Shown here: one piece after another, positions 49,844 to 60,622 of the stretch
Position numbering within the stretch: position 1 is the stretch's first letter
Layout: every line of letters starts with the position of its first letter
Origin: Larix kaempferi
Taxonomy: Eukaryota; Streptophyta; Pinopsida; Pinales; Pinaceae
Direction of reading: 5' to 3'
NCBI GenBank assembly: GCA_027924585.1
Contig: BSBM01000779.1
Location: 14,805,501-14,869,500 of the forward strand
Length of the DNA stretch: 64,000 nucleotides
Position numbers and translations under genes: made by a program
The notes under the pieces: generated by a model
The model's input: only the letters and a program-made list of their open reading frames with translations
The model's database searches: none
What the model was told of the DNA's origin: nothing

Positions 49844-49890
49844 AACAAATTTTTTGGGTTTCGCTTACCAAAAATCATAAACCACCTTCA

Positions 49891-52278
49891 TGGATTCACC
49901 CATTATTTTTACTTATTTTAAATATAAATAAGATACTTAAAAACAAGAATAATAATTTGATTTACATCAACTACTCATTGATGTTATCAACACTCTAAAC
50001 TAATAATTCTAATTCTTGGCAAGTATTGAAAATGATCTAAAATATATAAATAGAATAAACAAATAATAATACTCTAAAATAAAAAATAAAAACAATATTT
50101 AATGGTATTAAGTATGATAAACAAATAAAAATACTCACATAATCTTTATTATAGTTTGAAATTTTTGGAATTTAGATTCTTGACAAATATTGAAAAGAAT
50201 CTAAAATATAAAACAAATACTTAATGGTATTATGTATAATAAGCTAATAAACTAAGAAGATTGTACTTTTGTTGCAAATTGAAAATAATTAAATTATAAA
50301 TCAAATGGTTAATGGTATTAAGTGTATTAAACAAGTAAAATAATATTTAAGAAGATCGTGCTCTTTGAAATAGAATTGGAGGAGTATGAATAAAATGTTA
50401 AATGCAATCAAAGAAATAAGAAAATTCAATAAAATATGTAGATATTGAAAATTTTAAATAATTTTAAAATTTTATAAAATAAGTTATGTAGAGAATATTA
50501 GTTTTTTTGTAAAGAGTTAATGTAAAGTAGTAATAAATTGTGAAAAAATATATTTAAAGTGATGGGGTGTTTTACAATTTAGTAGGGAGGAGATAAAAAA
50601 AATTATTTAAGTGTAAATTTTTTATATTTAAAAAAAAAGTACACATCAAAAATTTTTATTATTTTTATGGCTTAATATATCTATATTTAAAATAAAGTTA
50701 TAATAATGTTCAAAAGGGTTGGATCAAAGCATAGGTAAGGGGATCAAAGTTCACCCTCTTATCGTCATTAAAACTAGATACCAACCATTATTGTTATGAC
50801 CATAATTTTTCTCAAAAGGTTTGGATTGACCAATGATAAAAGATCCAGGTTCAATTCCAACAGAGCATCCAACCCCTAAGGTTGTCATGGGGGAACTTAA
50901 AAGGAGTGGTCAAACACGTGGCACTAATTGTTATGACTACAACAAAAATTAAAGAGGTGGTAGGTGCAGGGTGGGGGGGTTGTTGTTCCTTTATGGACTC
51001 AATGAAAATATAAATATGAGCTACTCATGGGGATTAGGGAGAATGACCAATAATCAAGTAGAGATTCATGCATTGTGTCTTGAAATTTATATTCTTTACT
51101 CTTAGTAGATCAAGTCAACCCTTACATTTGTAAACTCTTCATTAATAATGTATATCTAGTTAGAAAAATGAAGGAACAATTGACTCTGTTCGACTTCTAC
51201 ATATTTAAAGGTTAAACAATCGCCACACCTTTCTTATGGAAAACCAAACAAATTCATTGAAAAATGTTTCTTGGTCAAAGATGCGGGAACCCCTAATATA
51301 TGTTGGATATCATAGCTATGAACCCTTTTTTATTCCAAGGAATAAGCTCACGAGAAACCCTCCAAGTACTTTCCCATTCATCATGGATGGTGAACGGGGT
51401 AAATTATCAGCCCTAATTATGGATCCTAACCCTGAGGGGATCAAGAGAATCAATCCCATGACCTCGAGATATTTAAACCTGATCAAGGATTACCTTAGCT
51501 TCAAAATATTATATGGATTTATATTATATTTATCAATCTACACATGATACCCTATTTCAAATGCATGGGATGAATAACAAGGAAATAGATAGTTGTTCAA
51601 GGGTGAGGAAGGAGGGTGGAGGTATAAATCCCCCTCATGCCTTCCACCATCTGCACACATCCTTTTAGTTTTGAATGATGACAAATTTATGTTGGTTTTA
51701 ATGGTCTCTAGGCATGTAGGTGGAATATCTATTATGGAGTTGAAAGAGCTATATTGCCTTTCTTGGTAGATGAGTGGATTGTGTTTAGCCTTGGTTTTAC
51801 TAGAGAAATATTTTGGAAGTATTATAGTCTCTATGAGGGGATCCTTCAGTGTGTGGTAGTTCCAGTTGTCTAGTCTAATGGTGTAATATTTCTCATCCTT
51901 TTTTACAAGAGTAAGTAATTTGTTCTTCTTTTCTTTGGTTTCGACTTGGCTCCATGTTCTATTCTTCTATCTATAGATAAGGTCTATAGGAGTTTCATTG
52001 TTTGGACTCAGGCTAACTTTAGTAGGTGTGGTCCTATCATTTAGGTTATTGTGAAAAATCCAAATTTTATGTTATCTAGAGCCATGATACTTGAAATAGT
52101 AATCCTTTATGATTCTAGATGGAACAATACCAATGGAAAATTGGAGGATAAAAAGTTGTTGTGACATATGTCGAGTCAATTGGAGGGCATGAGGTAGGGG
52201 ATTGAATATCTAAGTTTTAATATGGAGAAGCAAGAGGCTAAACAAGAAGAATTGAAATCCCAACATAGGGACAAAAGA
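49891..52278. other. AT-rich stretch without recognised genes
   Basis: 49.9-50.7 kb is very AT-rich, with a recurring TAATGGTATTA(A/T)GTAT.ATAA theme. 50.7-52.27 kb is more balanced but has no frame with a known domain. A plus frame of 103 codons at 51236-51547 has natural composition (GYHSYEPFFIPRNKL) and no recognised family. Confidence 0.4.
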
Positions 52279-52691
52279 TGTTAGGAACCCATGTCAACCT
52301 TCTCTTCACTTTGTTAGTATATTGTTGTTGGATGCATATGCTTTGTAAGTCATCCCGTAGTATTATATATTCCATGGTATTGATCCATAGTTTGTATTAT
52401 CCCATAGTATTATATGTTCCATGGTATTGATCCATATTATTAGACGCATATGCTTTGTAAGTCGTCCTGTAGTATTATATGTTCCATGGTATTGATCCAT
52501 AGTATTGGTGCATAGACTTAGTATATAAGTACGTATTGAGGCCAATGAAGACATACAAAAGTTATTTGTATTGAGCTTTCTCAAAGGAGGTTTCCCCCTC
52601 GAAGTGGCCTGTGATCAATAAATCTATTCTGTGTTCTGTTATTTCTGATATATGTTCATTTTCATTAATTAATTGTTGGATGTTCCTCACA
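52279..52691 (+). repeat. 5' LTR of the Gypsy element
   Basis: Starts TGTTAGGAACCC and ends GGATGTTCCTCACA. Inside, CCCGTAGTATTATATGTTCCATGG-type segments recur three times. It contains the presumed TATA region (TATATAAG at 52521). Confidence 0.9.
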
Positions 52692-52693
52692 TC

Positions 52694-52707
52694 TGGTATC
52701 AGAGCGC
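52694..52707 (+). other. Primer binding site (initiator tRNA-Met)
   Basis: TGGTATCAGAGC begins two bases after the 5' LTR, an exact match to the usual plant initiator tRNA-Met site. Confidence 0.9.
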
Positions 52708-53625
52708 TTTCTTAGGCTCATTGGGTGGAATTTATGCCAATTTTTTTCGCATATGTATTGTTCCTTTCAGTTGCAGGTTCGGACCCGGGAATAATCCCTA
52801 TCTGCTTAGCTGTGGGAAGTACTTGGGCATATCCCTAAAACTCATTGTGAGGAGTACCACAGGAACCCCAAAGTAGCTGGCCCATTGAGAGGACCTGCCA
52901 GTGAAAAGGGAAACGATCCCTACCCGATTGACTAGTTCCCACCCGTGATGTAAACCATGAGATGTCGTTTGTGGCAAAGCGGTTATTAGTTTTACTTGAG
53001 CCATGGAGTGAGGGGTACTTTCCCAATACGCAAGTTGTTAGACAACATTGGTGGTCGAGTGAATCCCTTGAACCTTTAGGAAGCCACACACCTAGGTTCC
53101 ATATCTATTTCTAGCTGATAAATCGCATATTACATCTATCTAGAACTGTTGCAGATCACTTTCGCATCGTTGCAGATATTAAAATTCTGTTTTTCTCCAT
53201 ATCTTCTTTGTTTTAACTCTGTTTCCCTTGAAATTTCATTGACTCCCCTGCCATCCCATTCTTCATATTTCATTCTTGAGAACCCTATCCCAAATTCCAC
53301 TTCTCGAAGCCAGAAATCCCACATCTGTCTATTTTTAGGGTTTGCCATAACTTGTTCGATTTTCACCCAATTGCCTTCAAATTTTTCCACAGTGTTCATT
53401 TCCTATTTTTACTTCTTTGTCCCTCTTTGAAAAATTTTCTCATTCTTTCACCCCGCTTCCGAAATCTCCATTTTCTGCTTCCTTGTCCATAAAAAAGTGT
53501 CTGAAACCTAGTCAAACCATAATTACCAATCAAAGTTTTTCCCAGATACAAAATTTTTCCTTTACTAAAGAAGCTTATGTTTATGTTTTTCTACCTATTC
53601 GCGAAAAAAAATACAACTCCTGGTT

Positions 53626-54540
53626 ATGGTTTTCACCCCCGCGGGAGCAAAAATCATGGAGGAAGAAATTTCAGCCCTCAAAACAAAACTCCAAGATCTT
53701 GATGAAAAATTTCTCAGCCTCCATCTTCATCATTCAACCATGGACAATAAGCAATGGCTAGAATCTTCTGTAGACACTAGGTTCTTTTCTTCCAACAATT
53801 TTCGTGGGCCAAAGCTTGAATTTCCTTGCTTCAATGGTAATGATCCGATTGGATGGATATACTGGGAAGAACAATATTTTAGTCTGCATAATAGTTTTGA
53901 TATCAACAAAGTTCCACTTGCATCCTTTCATTTGGAACATGAATCCCTTCAATGGTATCGTTGGTACATCAAGGCTCATAAAGAGCCACAATGGACACAT
54001 TTTTGCCAACTCCTTTTGCAACAATTTGGTTCTAGTGCTTTTGATTTCTTCATAGGAGCAATCACTTAACTTCGCCAAATTGGCACTGTCAGAGAGTATC
54101 AGACAGAATTTGAGAAACTAACGAATCACACAGAAGGATTGTCTGATGAATTCTACAGGATTTGTTTTATCAGTGGTCTCAAGGATGCAATCAGATCAAA
54201 GGTTAAAATGTTTTGTCCCAATGCAATGATGGAAGTCCTAGGGTTGGCTAAGCTGGCGAAGGACAAGAGGACAAGATCACAGCCCAAAAAGGATCCAAAT
54301 CCACTTTTGTTCCATTCAAAAATATGGTTTCCCAACAACTTCCCATCACGCCAGCTCCTCGACCAACTCCTATCAAGCATTTGTCTGAAGCTAAGATGCA
54401 GGCATGTAGAGAAAAAGGGCTTTGTTATAATTGTGATGAGAAATTCACTTGGGGCCATAGATGTGTTGAGCAAAAGATCTATCTCTTGGATGTGGATTCT
54501 TCGCTTGCCTATGACTTTTGGTGAAAAAGCTACAGATATA
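53626..54540 (+). pseudogene. gag: Gypsy gag (capsid and zinc knuckle)
   Basis: The coding start is probably ATGGAGGAAG near 53656, or the upstream ATG at 53626. The frame 53626-54069 has the capsid pattern of plant Gypsy gag (FNGNDPIGWIYWEEQYF, then HLEHESLQWYRWY). After a TAA at 54067 the same frame goes on with capsid-like sequence, and a shift near 54310 leads to a zinc knuckle, CYNCDEKFTWGHRC (about 54424-54465). The nucleocapsid-like end is thus present but out of frame with the capsid. Confidence 0.75.
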
Positions 54541-54648
54541 ATAGATGATTAAGTCGACATTCAGTAGCTGCATGGTGACCCTTCATCTCAGGATGATCAC
54601 CCAGAGATATCTCTACATGCTTTAGCCAGAGTCACCACCCCACAAACA

Positions 54649-55215
54649 ATGCGGGTCATGGGTTGCTTCAAGAAGATACCTCTTACGATACTCATTGATT
54701 CTAGTAGCACTCATAACTTCATTGACCCTCGGATCATCAAACAGGCTAATTGTTTTGTCCATCGTTGCTCCAACTTTGAAGTCATGATTTCCAATGGGGG
54801 AACCTTACCTTTCAAGGGGAAGTGTCGCAATGTGTGTATCTCTATGGGATATTATAACCTATGCTCTGACACATTTTCCTTGGCCTTAGGAGGATGTGAT
54901 TTGGTTTTGAGCGCTCAATGGTTACGCACACTTGGCTCCATCTTATGGGATTTTGCTGAACTTTGGATGCAGTTTTCAGTCAATGGAAAAAAACACACAT
55001 TGACGGGCTTACAACCAGGTTCTCTCTGCATCATCAATTCACATCGCATGGAAAAGATCCTTAAGAAGAATGCACATGGTGTTATCGCTCAGCTCCATTC
55101 CATTCAGATGCACCCATCAACGGTCTCCACTACTCCTTTGTATCTACAACAAATTTTGGATAGATATGCAGGTGTCTTTGTTGTCCCAGTGGGATTTCCA
55201 CCTTCAAGAGCTCTT
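54649..55215 (+). pseudogene. pol: Gypsy protease and linker to reverse transcriptase
   Basis: The frame has LIDSSSTHNF, the aspartic protease active-site loop. Most plant Gypsy proteases have Gly where this has the second Ser of DSSS, so the active site is probably damaged. It runs on to a typical pre-RT linker (LDRYAGVFVVPVGFPPSRA) and then stops being RT: the next residues belong to RNase H. Confidence 0.75.
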
Positions 55216-55670
55216 TCCGGTAAGAATTTAGCCACCTCTACATATGAGAAGGAAATGATGGCTATTTTGCATGCTGTATAGAAGTGGCAACCATACCTAT
55301 TAGGGAATATTTATGCACCAAGACTGATCACCAGAGTCTAAAATATTTCCTGGAACAATGGGTCTCCTCCCTAGCACAACAGAAATGGGTTAGCAAATTC
55401 ATGGGTTATACCTATGAGATAAGTTACAAGAAGGGTAAGGAAAATCTGGCGGCAGATGCTCTTTCTCGCACATTTGATGACCACGTTTCTCTTTCAACTA
55501 TTTCTATGCTTGTTCCAAATTGGTTGCAATCTATTCTACAGGGCTATGTTAATGACTCCTCATTATCTCAAATCATCCAACGATTGACCAACAACCCTTC
55601 TATTGTACCGCATTACTTTTGGGATGGTAATTCCTCGAGATACATATATTCAATAGATTGTCTTCTATGA
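55216..55670 (+). pseudogene. pol: Gypsy RNase H
   Basis: Begins with LSGKNLATSTYEKEMMAILH, then a TAG and a frame break near 55281. The frame continues at 55284-55670 with TDHQSLKYFLEQ and ENLAADALSR, which are the usual RNase H landmarks of plant Gypsy pol. The joint to the protease linker marks a deletion of the entire polymerase domain. Confidence 0.8.
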
Positions 55671-56700
55671 ACTCCATGCTTCTCCATTGGCAAGGCACTA
55701 TAGGTTCCTCAAAACGTATGAGCAAGCACATCATAACTTCTTTTGGCAAGGAATGAAAAGGACAATTCAACAGATGGTGGCTGAATGTGATACTTTCCAG
55801 CTTAACAAGGGTGAAATGACACTCCTTCCGGGATTGCTCGAAGGACACTCCTTTCCAGCTTAACTAGGGTGAAATGACACTCCTTTCTATGGATTTCATT
55901 GCAGGGCTCCCTAAATATGGAGGGAAGACGGTGATTTTGGTTGTGGTTGCTCACCTCTACAAATATAGTCAATTTTTTTCCCCGGACCAAATATTTTGTC
56001 TTCATGAAATCCCTTCTTCAATTATCTCGGATCACGATGCAGCTTTCACCAGTCATTTTTGGAAAGAACTATTTCGCCACATAGGCACCAAACTGAAGAT
56101 GAGTTTAGGGACTCACCCACAAACAAATGGTCCAACTAAAATTACCAATAAATGTTTGGAAACTTATCTTCATTCCTTCACCTCCGAACAACAACCTCAG
56201 TGGTCAAAGTGGCTCCATTTCGTTGAATGGTGGTACAATACTGCATCTAAAATGACTCCATATGAATCAATTTATGGTTAAGCACCACCAGTTCTTCTTC
56301 CATACACCCTCAGCAGTTCACTAGTTCAGGAAATTGACATTGTTCTTCGAAAATGCGATAAGATTCTTCACATTTTGCAGGACAATCTTCGCATGGAAAG
56401 AATTCAAATGAAACAACAAACCAATCAGCACCATTCTGAGCGCACTCAGTTCAAGCAGGTGATATGGTTTTTCTTCGTCTACAACCTTCCAACCAATCCT
56501 GCCTAAAACTCAAAGGGTGTCATAAGCTCACTCCAAAGTTCTATGGGCCCTATAAGGTTCTTCATAATATTGGGTCTGTTGCTTATAAATTGGAACTTTC
56601 TCCTTCTTCTTGCATTCATCCAGTATTTCATGTCTCTTCTATGATGAAAGTTCTTGGCACCAACATCAGAGGAAAACTATTTTACTAGAATTGGATAATG
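55671..56700 (+). pseudogene. pol: Gypsy integrase
   Basis: Zinc-binding part at 55673-55800, where the last Cys of the HHCC set is Phe. Then an imperfect 58-bp tandem duplication (units at 55794 and 55852) with stops. The catalytic core is at 55874-56281 with LLSMDFIAGLPK and SDHDAAFTSHFWKELF. The catalytic Glu position (after HPQTNGPT) is Lys. A TAA follows at 56279-56281. The C-terminal GPY/F part (LTPKFYGPYKVLHNIGSVAY) is at 56464-56688. It is not functional. Confidence 0.8.
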
Positions 56701-56759
56701 AAGGATCCATCCTTTTGTAGCCAAAGGCCATCCTCAATAGGCGCACTCGTCATATTTTA

Positions 56760-56886
56760 TCTCGATCAATCACAGAGGTATTAATTTAGTGGTACATAAT
56801 GCAACCAGAGGATGCTACATGGGAACCACTCCTTCATATTCAACATCAATTTCCACATCTAAAGCTTTGAGGACAAATATTTTTCT
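56760..56886 (+). pseudogene. Chromodomain remnant
   Basis: After the integrase GPY/F module, SITEVLI (stop) W ... EDATWEPLLHIQHQFP is readable with one stop. The 'ATWEP/ATWED' ending marks the chromodomain that defines chromoviruses. It is followed directly by the polypurine tract. Confidence 0.65.
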
Positions 56887-56899
56887 AAGGGGGAGGGGA
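56887..56899 (+). other. Polypurine tract of the Gypsy element
   Basis: AAGGGGGAGGGGA directly before the 3' LTR. Confidence 0.85.
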
Positions 56900-57314
56900 C
56901 GTTAGGAACCCGTGTCAACCCTTCTCTTTACATTGTTAGTATATTGTTGTTGGACGCATATGATTTGTAGGTCATCCCGTAGTGTTATATGTTCCATGGT
57001 ATTGATCCATAGTTTGTATTAGCCCATAGTATTATATGTTCCATGGTATCGATCCATAGTATTAGACAAATATGCTTTGTAAGTCGTCTCGTAGTATTAT
57101 ATGTTCCATGGTATTGATCCATAGTATTGGAGCATAGACTTAGTATATAAGTACATGTTGAGGCCAATGAAGGCATCCATAAGTTATTTGTATTGAGCTT
57201 ACTCAAAGGAGGTTTCCCCCTCGAAGTGGCCTGCTATCAATAAATCTATTATGTGTTCTGTTATTTCTGATATATCGTGAATTTTCATTAATTAATTGTT
57301 GGAGGTTCCTCACA
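56900..57314 (+). repeat. 3' LTR of the Gypsy element
   Basis: Starts CGTTAGGAACCC (5' LTR has TG here) and ends GGAGGTTCCTCACA. By eye about 93-95% identical to the 5' LTR. Confidence 0.9.
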
Positions 57315-57319
57315 AACGA

Positions 57320-60300
57320 TGAAAACGGGTAAATGGAAAATGAATAAAAAATGCATTATAATATTACCCAGGGTTTGCTAGGATCCCCGAATCATTGGTT
57401 GGTCTTCCAAATGTTTCTACGATGTTAGTAAAATATTAATCCCTTGAGGATGAATTTGTGCAGTGAACAACAATCACATCAATCAGACAACAAAATATAT
57501 AAGGAGAATAAGGTCCAGGAAGTGATGCTGTAAGTATGTAGAGGAGACCCATAATGGGCACATATTTAACCATGAATAATTTTACTTATGTTGTTTATAT
57601 GCATTTTTATTTTAAAACAACGTGTATAGCAATATAACTACATAGATCATATATTTAACCATGAATAATTTTATTTGTGTTGTTTACATGTATTTTGATT
57701 TTAAAACAATGTGTAGAGCAATATAACTACATGTATAATAAAATTTCTCTAAGCTCAACATAATTTGAAAAACACTTAATGTTTTGAACAAAATTTACAA
57801 AACAATTTTGTATATATCTCAAACTTATTGTATCTTTGTAAGTGTATGGATGTATACCAATTATTTTTCAGGAAAAAATTTAAGGATCCATACTTTTTTT
57901 AAACTGTAAAAAACTTGGCAAATCTTAATAAGACTTAAATTTGTAAGCAACCATAAAATGTTTGGCAATTTTTTTGAAAAAATATTCAAATTTATATGGA
58001 TTTTATATAGTTTTTGGACAATTTGGTGATTTTTAGAGTTAAAAAATAATTATCCCACGAAATTTGAACGAATCATCTTTAAAAAAAAGACAAATTAACA
58101 ACAAAAAAATTTGGAGAAAAATGAAGAAAAATAACCCATAAACTAATTTCTCTCCTAATAATTCTCATGACTATTTTATAATATAAATTTAAAAAATAAA
58201 TAATAAAATCTACATTCATCACACGTCAATCACAAATCACAAATATAAATAAATATAATTATTCAATATGTATCACATATCTTGATTGAACTCGTACCGA
58301 CCTAAACTTGAGGTTTAGAAAATAATAAAATTGTAATATCTAAAATATCTTTGTACTAATGGTAACAAATAATATTTAGAGCCATTGAGTACACATGGTA
58401 GCAGTGGCACCTCAATATTTAGAGTTATTGAGTACACATGGTAGAAATGGTCGAAGACACAACTAAGTATTTATAGCTGTTGAGTACAGATGGTTACACT
58501 CATCTAAGACCTCTCCCATCCCATAGTATGCATCATGAGAGCATAGTGAGGAACTCCAATACTATGGTGTTAAATGTGGGAGTACTATATGAAAAAACCA
58601 AAGCGCTCTGTATTCATTGAAATTTTAGATATCAAGGATTGCCGAAATTGCAATTTCCGTTGTTCAAATCGCATTTTAGACCATTTGAATAGTTTCTAAA
58701 TTTATATCATTTAGTCTAGAATAGAGATTGTTGATTATTGAAATTACAAAATTATAAAAATTTCAATTTTCAATCAATTGTTTGCTCAATAAAAAAGTGA
58801 CCGGCAAAATGCGGAAATTTAGTTAGACTTTATCCTACGTGTTAAATGTGGAGTTAAATTTTTTTAATATCTATAATGTTTAAAGTTTGAGTTCACAATT
58901 AAATACTAATTTCTTAATGTATATATGGTTTTCCTATGAGACCGAATTCATGAATATGGATATCAATTAAATGTTACAATGAAAATTTTGTATTTGTGTA
59001 TTTTTTAAATTGAAGTTGTCAAAATTCATATAAGCCTTATGAATTTTGATTTGTAGTAAAAAAGATACTTGTAGGGAATTGTATTGTCTTTTTAAAAGTT
59101 TTTTCAATGTAAAATTTTTTATTTGTAAATTTACAAAAAGTTAACAAATAAGTTTTTTTGTTGTGTGAAATAATTCAATATTATATATATAGATAGATAG
59201 ATATGAGGATTATCTACATAGTATATCATGCATTTTTTAAATTATATTTTTTACTATTTTTTGAAGTTGATCTATTAATATTCAAATCACATTTTATATA
59301 CTTTTATTCTTGTCAATTTTTTCCATTTATTTAGATAAATTGAAAAACATAAAATACTCTTTTGAAAAGGAAAGATCCATGGAATCTCACATATTTTTAA
59401 TAATTTTTTTGTTGTGTATTTTTTGTGCTATTGATTCTTCATTGGGCATCTTTGGAATTGTGGGGAAAAAAATCAGTACGCATTTTAAAATAATTTAAAT
59501 AAAAATTTGTAATATGAAATCAAAAGTGTGAAAATGATATGCCATTCAATATAGGATTCATTGAAAAATCGAGTGGTCTTAACTCCACCATCTAAGATGA
59601 ATGAGATGAATGGGTTTCACCCTTTGGAAGTTGTAGCTTGTTATATATATAATAAACTAAGTATTTAATAAACAATAAATAAGACTAATGTACTTGTTGA
59701 TGGCCAGAAAATCTCAGCATCAACAGTAGGTATTCTCCCCAATGAATCATCCCAATTAGACTACTCACTATTTTGTGTGGGGAATCCGTCCGGCTAATGG
59801 TATGACTACCATAAGTGTGATTAATTTGTGTTTTTTTTTACCAGTTGCAACCCAACCCACCGTTTATGTAGTTTTAATTTTAAAGGTATGCAGATGCAAG
59901 TGCTTTCTAACTAAATGCATATAACCCAAAACTGACAGGAAGAAGCCTCAACAAGTGATGCGAAGGATCTTCCCTCTGTCTTATCACTTCTACCTAATCA
60001 ATTCGCTAAACCTATTTTATTTAAGTCTAACCTATCCCTGTAGGGAGAAAAACTGAATTAAGAGTAATAAGCTGAAATGTTCGGGTAAATTTAACAGATA
60101 GCCATTAAGATAAACATTCACATTTACAGCAAAAATTATCAAAGATAGCTATGATATTAATTTAAACAAAATATTACTCTGTTACACATAAACATTTGCA
60201 TGAAATAAAGAAACATTCATCATCATTGAAATATTTCGACAGAATCAGAAAGATCTCACAGCATGATATAAGAAGAAAATAAATAATTATGTTCCAGCAA

Positions 60301-60622
60301 TCACACATTCCAAGCAAACACCAGTGCAAGATTTTCCTTGGCGAACAAGTCTTTTCGCATTAGAAAAGAAATAGGTCTTTTACAAATTCATCCAACATCT
60401 AATTCACCAGCAAAAAGTCCCTTTTTAAGTATTCTTCATCCTATATTTATATTACAAAATATTTGTCCTCATATGGCTATTCGTTTCACTTGACCTAACT
60501 CTTGGTCTTCAAAAATTCGTTCTCTAGTGTTTGGACAAAGAATATTACAATAAATTACAAAATATTTAATTTCCAGCTAGCCTCTCTAGACTAGAGATGT
60601 AATTGGCCCACATGTTAGTCTC
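57320..60622. other. AT-rich non-coding region with small duplications
   Basis: No gene. An 89-90 bp direct duplication (ATATTTAACCATGAATAATT at 57562 and 57651). Three diverged copies of TTTAGAG..ATTGAGTACACATGG at about 58375-58500. The part 59.2-59.64 kb resembles 37.7-38.26 kb. Confidence 0.55.

Larger units (their letters stand above)
38264..49890. mobile_element. Proposed second large DNA transposon (borders approximate)
   Basis: Two convergent transposon-like genes sit between paired clusters of a 10-bp palindrome, the layout of an element with subterminal protein-binding repeats. The left border is guessed from where similarity to the repeat at 59.2-59.64 kb stops; the right border is the last palindrome plus a short margin. 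I could not find a convincing terminal inverted repeat or target duplication, so the ends are tentative. Confidence 0.4.
52279..57314 (+). mobile_element. Ty3/Gypsy chromovirus, internally deleted and decayed
   Basis: LTRs of 413 and 415 bp, initiator tRNA-Met primer site, polypurine tract, and gag-protease-(no reverse transcriptase)-RNase H-integrase-chromodomain order. Flanks AAAGA (52274-52278) and AACGA (57315-57319) look like a 5-bp target duplication with one change. The reverse transcriptase domain is gone: the protease-RT linker passes straight into RNase H near 55215. It is therefore a non-autonomous derivative with further point decay. Confidence 0.9.

Noticed and set aside
52363-52584. 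A 73-codon minus frame that recurs at 56985-57206
   Set aside because: Both lie in the two LTRs of the Gypsy element and follow their internal short repeats.
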